Of a stretch of DNA of 38,028 nt, positions 33,280-38,028 are shown one piece after another. This DNA is from Actinomadura roseirufa (GTDB lineage Bacteria; Actinomycetota; Actinomycetes; Streptosporangiales; Streptosporangiaceae). Under the pieces are notes generated by a model, which made no database searches, had not been told where the DNA came from, and saw only the letters and a list, made by a program, of their open reading frames with translations. A program made the translations under genes and the position numbers. The stretch covers positions 1-38,028 of the forward strand of contig NZ_CAACVB010000053.1 of NCBI RefSeq assembly GCF_900659635.1, in the 5' to 3' direction. Positions within the stretch are counted from its first letter, which is position 1; every line of letters begins with the position of its first letter.

Positions 33280-33303
33280 GCGGGCTCCCGCCGCGGAGCC
33301 CGC
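33280..33303. terminator. Bidirectional hairpin between the DUF1707 and zinc-motif genes
   Basis: GCGGGCTCC (33280-33288), loop CGCCGC, GGAGCCCGC (33295-33303): a perfect 9-bp stem in the 68-bp convergent gap. Confidence 0.6.
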
Positions 33304-33338
33304 TGCGGGGCTCGCCCTGGTACGGCCGGCGCGGCGGT

Positions 33339-34925
33339 TCAGTCGCCGTCCGGCTCGTCGTCGGGCCGGCAGACGAGGCAGGGCGTGCAACCGCGGGCCT
33401 TGGCCTCGTCGCGGGAGAGCGACTCCAGGTCGTCGGCCTCGTCGCCGATGTCCTCGATGAGCGCGCAGTCCGTGCGGTGGTAGCGCTTGGTGCCGCTCAG
33501 GATGCGGACCCGCGGGCCCGTCCCCGGGACGGGCTCGGGTTCCGGCGCGCTCCGCGGCTCGCGTTCCTCGTCGTCGGCGGGCACCGGCTCGGCGTCGTCC
33601 TCGGGCACCGGCGCCTCGGCGGGCTCGGGAGCCTCGGCGGGAGCCGGCCGCGTGGCCGTGGCCGCCTCGGCGGGTTCGGGGTCCGGTTCCGCCGCCCGCT
33701 CGGCGGGAGCCGGGGGCGTGAACGGCTCGTCCCGCGCGTCGGCGGGGGCGGGCTCGGTTGAGGGCGCCGCGGAATCTTGGGGCTCGTGGACGCCTTCGGC
33801 CGCGTCCTCCGGCTCCGAGAGGGCGGGCGCGGCCGGCGCCGGCGGGGCCGGTTCCCCGGCGGGCACGGGGGCCGGAGGCGTGAACGGGGTGGTGAAGCCG
33901 AACGCGTCGGTCGGCTTGGCGGGGGCGAGCTCGGGGACGGCTTCCTCGGCCGCCGAGCCGGTCTCAGCGGACCGTTCCGGCTCGGGGTGCGTCTCGTGCT
34001 CTCGTTCCCGGGCGGGAGGCGCCTCAGGGGCACTGAGCGCGTCCTCGGGCGGGGCGGCCGGAGCCCGCACGGGGAGGTCGACGACCGTCGGGTCGGCGGA
34101 TTCCGCGGGGGCCGGGACGGCGGGTGGGGCGGGCGGCCACGCCGACAGCGGAGGCGGAGGCGTCGCGCCGGTCTCGTGGGGGAGCTCGCCGGTCTTGTCG
34201 AGGCCGGTCTTGTCGAGGCTCAGCGGAGGCGGCGCGGGCGTGCTGTAGGAGGCCGGCTTGCCGAGGACCACCGGAGGGGGCTCGGCGGCGGGGGGCGCGG
34301 AGCGCTCGGCCGTGGGGGCCGTGGGGACGGTGGAGGCGGTGGGGGAAGCGGGCACGGACACCGCCGCGCGCGCCGCGAGGGCCGTGTCGGGCATGCAGGC
34401 CGTGCAGGGGCTGAACCCCTCCTCCTTGGCCTCGGCGTAGGTGAGCTCCTCGGAGTCACGTCCGGCGAGCTGGCGGCAGGTGTCCAGGTGGTAGCGCTTG
34501 CGGCCGCGGACGACGAAGACCAGGGCGTCTTCGGGGACGTCGGCCGGCGGGGCGGGGATCTCCACCTCGTCGTCGGCACGGTCGGCGGGGGCGCCCGGCT
34601 CGTGCGGCACGGGCGGTGGCGCGGGGGCCTGCGCGAAGGCGCCCGCGGGGACAGGGGGGACGGGAGCGGCGGACTTGGCGCGCCTGGCGCCCTTGCGCCG
34701 CTTGGGCTCCGAGGGCGCGGCCCCGGGGCCGAAGAGCTCCTTGCGCCGGAGGAACACCCCGATGGCGAGGCACAGCGCGGAGACGATGCTGACGGCGATC
34801 GACACGTAGATCACCTTCAGCGCGTCCAGGCCGAGGACCTGGGCGCTGTCTCCGTTGCCGGCGACGATCCCCGCAACCAGCAGGGCGATCGCCACCACCA
34901 CGAGAACGCCACTCAGGATGATCAC
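33339..34925 (-). CDS. Two-TM protein with a long disordered linker and two Ada-like zinc motifs
   Basis: A 528-residue protein of no family I know as a whole. Helix 1 (2-22, GVLVVVAIALLVAGIVAG) and helix 2 (38-58, VIYVSIAVSIVSALCLAIG) are joined by a short external loop; KRRKGARRAK after helix 2 puts the rest in the cytoplasm. Zinc motif A: YHLDTCRQL and SPCTACMPD (His146, Cys150, Cys174, Cys177). Motif B: YHRTDCALI and TPCLVCRPD (His483, Cys487, Cys516, Cys519). Both keep EAK before the CxxC, as in the Ada N-terminal metal domain with its first Cys replaced by His. About 290 residues of Pro/Ala/Glu lie between. GTG 34925 has GAGGGGGAGA upstream. It follows divIVA on the same strand. Confidence 0.8.
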   Translation of the reverse strand: MIILSGVLVVVAIALLVAGIVAGNGDSAQVLGLDALKVIYVSIAVSIVSALCLAIGVFLRRKELFGPGAAPSEPKRRKGARRAKSAAPVPPVPAGAFAQAPAPPPVPHEPGAPADRADDEVEIPAPPADVPEDALVFVVRGRKRYHLDTCRQLAGRDSEELTYAEAKEEGFSPCTACMPDTALAARAAVSVPASPTASTVPTAPTAERSAPPAAEPPPVVLGKPASYSTPAPPPLSLDKTGLDKTGELPHETGATPPPPLSAWPPAPPAVPAPAESADPTVVDLPVRAPAAPPEDALSAPEAPPAREREHETHPEPERSAETGSAAEEAVPELAPAKPTDAFGFTTPFTPPAPVPAGEPAPPAPAAPALSEPEDAAEGVHEPQDSAAPSTEPAPADARDEPFTPPAPAERAAEPDPEPAEAATATRPAPAEAPEPAEAPVPEDDAEPVPADDEEREPRSAPEPEPVPGTGPRVRILSGTKRYHRTDCALIEDIGDEADDLESLSRDEAKARGCTPCLVCRPDDEPDGD

Positions 34926-34958
34926 AGGGTCTCTCCCCCTCGTTCGGACCGCTCGGCT

Positions 34959-34979
34959 CCGGGCCTGCCAAAGGCCCGG
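34959..34979 (-). terminator. Hairpin between divIVA and the zinc-motif gene
   Basis: CCGGGCCT (34959-34966), 5-nt loop, AGGCCCGG (34972-34979): an 8-bp stem in the 141-bp gap. It may end divIVA transcripts; the downstream gene starts only 34 bp further, so partial read-through is possible. Confidence 0.45.
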
Positions 34980-35066
34980 TGGTCGACCCGCCGGCGCCGC
35001 CGGGGCGGCTGCTGAGCCCTCCTCGGCGCGGCGATCGGGACGACACTATCGCCTGCGAGCCCCGCG

Positions 35067-35993
35067 TCAGCGCCTCTCGTGCGGCGGGTTGTCGCCTCCG
35101 GCGTGGAACGCGCCGGTCGCCGAGTGCTGGACCTGCTGGGCGTGCTGCGGCTCGGGCGTGAAGGGGTTGGGGGCGCCGGGCACGGAACCGCCGGGAGCGC
35201 CGTTGCGCTCGGCGTGCGACAGCGTGCTCTGCGGACCGGTCTGGGGGACGCTCGGCTGGGTCTGGACGGGGGCCGCGCCGGGGACGGCGGCGAACGCGCC
35301 GGTCTCGGTGCTGCCGGCCTCGAGGTCGCGCAGCTGGCCCTCGAGGTAGACCTTGAGGCGGCTGCGGTACTCGCGCTCGAACGCGCGCAGGTTGTCGACC
35401 TCGCGCTCGAGCTCCTCGCGCTGCTGCACGAGCGAGCCCATGACCTGGCGGTGGCGCTCCTGGGCGTCCCGGTCGAGGGCCTCGGCGCGGGAGCGGGCCT
35501 CGCCGACGATCTGGTCGGACTGGCGGCGCGCCTTGCTGAGGATCTCCTCGGCCTCGCGGCGGGCGCGGCCGAGCGTCTCGTCGGCCTCCCGGCGGGCGTC
35601 GGCGATCGCCTGGTCGGCGGTCTGCTGCGCCAGCGCGAGGACGCGGGCCGCGGTGTCCATGTTGTCCTCGCCGGTGGGGGCGGGCGCCATGCCGAGGCCG
35701 CCGAGCACGGGCTCCGGCTCGGGCTGCGGCTGCATCTGCGGCTCGGGCCGCGGCGGCTCGGGGATCTTCGGGATGTCGGGCTTGGGCTCCACGATGGGGG
35801 CGGCCATGGCCGGGACCTTGCCGCGCAGGCACTCGGCGAGCTTGGCCCGCAGCTCCTCGTTCTCCTGGATCAGCCGGTCGAGCTCCGCCTCGACCTCGTC
35901 GAGGAAGGCGTCGACCTCCTCCTCGTCGTACCCCGGCCTCAGCCTGGTGGTACTGAACTGCTTGTTCCGCACATCGGCGGGTGTCAGCGGCAT
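35067..35993 (-). CDS. divIVA: DivIVA / Wag31 polar growth protein
   Basis: A 308-residue coiled-coil protein that binds curved membrane at poles and septa and recruits the wall-synthesis machinery. The membrane-binding N terminus is conserved (MPLTPADVRNKQFSTTRLRP, then GYDEEEVDAFLDEVEAELDR). A Pro-rich linker (about 65-105) separates the first coiled coil from a long one (110-235: ARVLALAQQTADQAIADARR, then EILSKARRQSDQIVGEARSR). The C-terminal 75 residues are Pro/Gln/Gly-rich. ATG 35993 has AAGGAG upstream. It follows yggT by 50 bp and is probably cotranscribed with sepF-yggT. Confidence 0.97.
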   Translation of the reverse strand: MPLTPADVRNKQFSTTRLRPGYDEEEVDAFLDEVEAELDRLIQENEELRAKLAECLRGKVPAMAAPIVEPKPDIPKIPEPPRPEPQMQPQPEPEPVLGGLGMAPAPTGEDNMDTAARVLALAQQTADQAIADARREADETLGRARREAEEILSKARRQSDQIVGEARSRAEALDRDAQERHRQVMGSLVQQREELEREVDNLRAFEREYRSRLKVYLEGQLRDLEAGSTETGAFAAVPGAAPVQTQPSVPQTGPQSTLSHAERNGAPGGSVPGAPNPFTPEPQHAQQVQHSATGAFHAGGDNPPHERR

Positions 35994-36043
35994 GTTCGTC
36001 TCCTTGGCGCGCTTGGAGTCTGTCCCCGGAGGACGGTATCCGA

Positions 36044-36328
36044 TCAGAGCCTCTGCACGAAGATGATCATGACCCAGACCACAAGGATGAGGAAGGTGAA
36101 GCTGAGGTCCAACGCCACGTTACCCAGTCGCACCGGCGGGATGAAACGCCGGAGGAGCTTCAGTGGCGGATCGGTGATGGTATAGGTCGCCTCGGCGATC
36201 ACCAGCACCACTCCGGTCGGACGCCACTGCCGGGCGAACGACTGCAGGACCTCAAGGATCAGCCTCCCTATCAGGAAGAGGAGGAAGAGGTACAACACGT
36301 ACTGCAGGACGAGTCCAACGATGTTCAC
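36044..36328 (-). CDS. yggT: YggT-family membrane protein
   Basis: A 94-residue protein with two long helices (IVGLVLQYVLYLFLLFLIGR and LSFTFLILVVWVMIIFVQRL) and the family's cytoplasmic core ATYTITDPPLKLLRRFIPPV between them. YggT (YlmG) genes lie in division clusters; in chloroplasts and bacteria they affect nucleoid or division-site organisation, with no defined biochemistry. GTG 36328 is preferred because GAGAG lies 5 nt upstream; GTG 36334 adds two residues. It starts 21 nt after the sepF stop. Confidence 0.92.
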   Translation of the reverse strand: MNIVGLVLQYVLYLFLLFLIGRLILEVLQSFARQWRPTGVVLVIAEATYTITDPPLKLLRRFIPPVRLGNVALDLSFTFLILVVWVMIIFVQRL

Positions 36329-36349
36329 GGACACTCTCGCTTGTGGCTG

Positions 36350-36895
36350 TCAGCTCTGGTTGAAGAACCCTCGTTCCGCCATCCGGGCCTTGTCCTCCGC
36401 CGTCACCTCCACGTTGACCGGTGAGAGGAGGAACACCTTGTTCGTAACACGCTCGATGCTCCCGTGCAGGCCGAACACGAGACCTGCCGCGAAGTCGACC
36501 AGACGCTTGGCGTCGCTGTCGACCATCTCGGTCAGATTCATGATCACCGGTGTGCCCTCACGGAAGTGCTCCCCGATGGTCCTGGCCTCGTTGTAGGTCC
36601 TAGGGTGCAGCGTAGTGATACGAGCGAGGTCGGTGGTACCGGACTCGTAGAGCGCCACGGAACGTCGCTCGGCGGTGGGCGCGGCGTGATGATCGCGTTC
36701 ACGGTCCGCGGCGTCCTCCGCTCGGGTAAGCTGACCGCCGGACTCGTCGTCACGGCGGCGTCCCTGACCGGCGTCGGTCTCCTCGTCGTAGACCTCGTAC
36801 TCGTCGTAGTCTTCGTACTTGCCGTACTTGTCGTCGTAGCGGTCGTCCTCCACAAGGCCGAGGTAGACCGCCATCTTGCGCATCGCGCTGGCCAT
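36350..36895 (-). CDS. sepF: Cell division protein SepF
   Basis: A 181-residue FtsZ-binding membrane anchor. The amphipathic N-terminal helix ([14 protein letters not shown]) attaches to the membrane. An Asp/Tyr/Glu-rich linker follows ([20 protein letters not shown]), then the SepF domain (about 80-175): [72 protein letters not shown]. In actinobacteria, which lack FtsA, SepF is the main FtsZ tether. ATG 36895 has GGAGGGA 4 nt upstream. First gene of sepF-yggT-divIVA; a likely promoter lies at 36987. Confidence 0.97.
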   Translation of the reverse strand: MASAMRKMAVYLGLVEDDRYDDKYGKYEDYDEYEVYDEETDAGQGRRRDDESGGQLTRAEDAADRERDHHAAPTAERRSVALYESGTTDLARITTLHPRTYNEARTIGEHFREGTPVIMNLTEMVDSDAKRLVDFAAGLVFGLHGSIERVTNKVFLLSPVNVEVTAEDKARMAERGFFNQS

Positions 36896-36986
36896 TTGTC
36901 CCTCCGTGTCCTGTGGTCGCGGCACCTGGCGCCGCCGGTGGACTGGTCCATCTACGTGGCCCGTTCCGGCAGGTACCACTGGGGGG

Positions 36987-36992
36987 ACATTA
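36987..36992 (-). promoter_or_regulatory. Candidate -10 of the sepF-yggT-divIVA transcript (TAATGT)
   Basis: TAATGT on the minus strand, about 92 bp before ATG 36895, in the 261-bp gap between pgeF and sepF. A 5' leader of about 85 nt would follow. No clear -35. Confidence 0.4.
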
Positions 36993-37088
36993 CCTGACGA
37001 TTGCCCGTCGGCCGCCGAGCAACGCCGTAGCGATCGAGAGGTGTGTCGCACCGGACGCGATCGCCCGTCCGGAGCACCCTCCGGCCCG

Positions 37089-37145
37089 GCGTCCGGCGGG
37101 CGCTCCCGCGGGCCCGGCCGGGCCGGCGCGGCGCCCGCCGGACGC
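37089..37145 (-). terminator. Large hairpin after pgeF
   Basis: GCGTCCGGCGGGCGC (37089-37103) pairs perfectly with GCGCCCGCCGGACGC (37131-37145), a 15-bp stem; the 27-nt loop holds a second GC palindrome (GGCCCGGCCGGGCC). It lies 12 nt after the pgeF stop and should separate ftsZ-pgeF transcripts from sepF. Confidence 0.65.
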
Positions 37146-37156
37146 GGCGGGCTCGG

Positions 37157-37885
37157 TCACGTGTCCTCTTTCAGCCAGACGAATCCGGCGAAGCGCCCGG
37201 TGCGCCCGTCGCGCCGGTAGGAGAACAGGTCGGGCGTCTCCAGGGTGCAGCGCGGGTCGGTCCGCACGTCGGGGACGCCGTCCGCGGCGAGCTGAGCCGC
37301 GATCCCGGCGCGGATGTCCAGCCCGGGGGTGCCCTTGGACGTGGTCGCGTACGCGGCGGGCACGGCGGCGGCGACGTCGTCGCGCATCGCCGCCGGGACC
37401 TCATAGCAGCCGCCGCACGCCGCGGGACCGATCGCCGCGCGCATCCGCGCCGGGTCGGCGCCGCGCTCGCACATCCGCTTGACCAGCGCGGGGACGACCC
37501 CGGCGGCGGTGCCGGGGCGGCCCGAGTGGGCGGCGCCGACGACGCCCGCGACGGGGTCGGCCAGCAGGACGGGCGCGCAGTCGGCGACGAGCACCGCGAG
37601 CACGAGACCGGGAACGGTGGTGACGAGCGCGTCGACGGCGCCGGCCGTGCCGGGGGCGGTCACGAAGGCGACGTCGGCGCCGTGCACCTGGCGCATCCAG
37701 ACCGTCCGGTCGGGGTCGGCGCCGAGCGCGGCGGCGGCACGGCGCCGGTTGCCGGTGACGGCGGCGGGGTCGTCGCCGACCGCTCCGCCCAGGTTGAGGG
37801 AGTCATAGGGGGCCGCGCTCACGCCGCCGGCGCGCGCGGTGAAGCCGGCGCCGACGCCGCCGCCCAGGGCGACGGAGGTGATCAC
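37157..37885 (-). CDS. pgeF: PgeF/YfiH-type multicopper polyphenol oxidoreductase-fold protein
   Basis: A 242-residue protein of the YfiH (DUF152) family; E. coli PgeF removes wrongly incorporated L-Ser from UDP-MurNAc in peptidoglycan synthesis, and other members have purine nucleoside activity. Metal-site motifs are MRQVHGADVAFV (His), VLVADCAPVLLAD (Cys) and VGAAHSGRPGTAAGVV (His), with GPAACGGCYEVP near the C-terminal part. The third motif departs from the common HAGWRG form. GTG 37885 overlaps the ftsZ stop by 4 nt (GTGA), so it is coupled to ftsZ. In related genomes a YggS-type PLP protein usually follows; here there is only a terminator. Confidence 0.92.
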   Translation of the reverse strand: MITSVALGGGVGAGFTARAGGVSAAPYDSLNLGGAVGDDPAAVTGNRRRAAAALGADPDRTVWMRQVHGADVAFVTAPGTAGAVDALVTTVPGLVLAVLVADCAPVLLADPVAGVVGAAHSGRPGTAAGVVPALVKRMCERGADPARMRAAIGPAACGGCYEVPAAMRDDVAAAVPAAYATTSKGTPGLDIRAGIAAQLAADGVPDVRTDPRCTLETPDLFSYRRDGRTGRFAGFVWLKEDT

Positions 37886-38028
37886 TTCAGGAAGTCGGGC
37901 ACGTCGAGGTCGTCGTCCTCGTCGAACACCACCGGGCGGCGGCGCTGACCGGGGGCGGCGGGGCCGCCCTCGCTCTCCCCCGCGTGCACGCGCGAGGGCG
38001 GCTCGACCGGGCGCGGCGCGGCCGGCCG
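37882..38028 (-). CDS. ftsZ: FtsZ, C-terminal 48 residues only
   Basis: The window ends inside this gene; only the 3' end is present. The last residues VVFDEDDDLDVPDFLK are the conserved C-terminal peptide of actinobacterial FtsZ that binds SepF and other partners. Before it lies the variable Pro/Arg/Gly linker (RPAAPRPVEPPSRVHAGESE). The tubulin-like GTPase domain is outside the window. The TGA overlaps the pgeF start by 4 nt. Confidence 0.93.
   Translation of the reverse strand, partial: RPAAPRPVEPPSRVHAGESEGGPAAPGQRRRPVVFDEDDDLDVPDFLK

Noticed and set aside
33477..34248. Plus-strand Gly/Ser/Ala-rich frames opposite the zinc-motif gene
   Set aside because: They arise from the reverse complement of Pro/Ala/Glu codons in the disordered linker and have no start signals.

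Overview
This is about 38 kb of a chromosome with very high GC, and everything recognisable in it is actinobacterial housekeeping. The evidence is a his operon with a HisA-type PriA, a Wag31-type DivIVA, SepF, a DUF1707 protein, an isoleucyl-tRNA synthetase under a translational T-box, a SigE-type ECF sigma factor, and many genes whose -10 box sits 6-7 bp before the start codon (leaderless mRNA). The run his - dnaE - rluD - lspA - dksA-like - ileS - divIVA - yggT - sepF - pgeF - ftsZ resembles the order known from Streptomyces and Actinomadura-type genomes. I would place it in Streptosporangiales or a neighbouring order, but the genus cannot be fixed from sequence alone.

Layout. 1-8645: small accessory genes (a HEAT-like protein cut by the window edge, two small secreted or lipoproteins, a nucleoside phosphorylase, an AlkZ-like winged-helix protein, an ECF sigma operon with a membrane partner, a two-TM protein and a CocE-type hydrolase). 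8662-14147, minus strand: hisD-hisC-hisB-small membrane protein-hisH, coupled by GTGA overlaps, then a 26-bp palindrome and a second unit, priA-hisF, with its own leaderless promoter. 14229-17767: a PhzF-like isomerase, a LON-domain protein, a YbaK-type deacylase overlapping tail-to-tail with a membrane protein, and a DUF6882-like protein. 18000-19895: a Tat-exported metallophosphoesterase with a LamG-like domain, behind a probable PHO box. 19941-23471: dnaE. 23661-26333: an AraC regulator diverging from a leaderless leader ORF, attenuator-like RNA and chorismate mutase, followed by azlCD. 26358-28599, minus strand: dksA-like, lspA and rluD, overlapping. 28850-32318: T-box and ileS. 32476-34925: a DUF1707 protein facing an unusual membrane protein with two Ada-like zinc motifs. 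35067-38028, minus strand: the cell-division cluster ftsZ (3' end only), pgeF, sepF, yggT, divIVA.

How the genes work together. The his genes convert imidazoleglycerol phosphate and later intermediates to histidine, and PriA links this pathway to tryptophan synthesis. Chorismate mutase feeds phenylalanine and tyrosine synthesis. IleS synthesis is controlled by uncharged tRNA-Ile. LspA matures lipoproteins such as the candidates at 807 and 2161. DivIVA, SepF, YggT and FtsZ build and position the division and polar growth machinery, and the zinc-motif membrane protein lies immediately downstream of divIVA on the same strand.

Points most worth a second look are the candidate attenuator before chorismate mutase (24584-24713), the double zinc-motif membrane protein beside divIVA (33339-34925), the 56-residue membrane protein inside the his operon (10905-11075), and the repeated leaderless promoter geometry, which also fixes several start codons.
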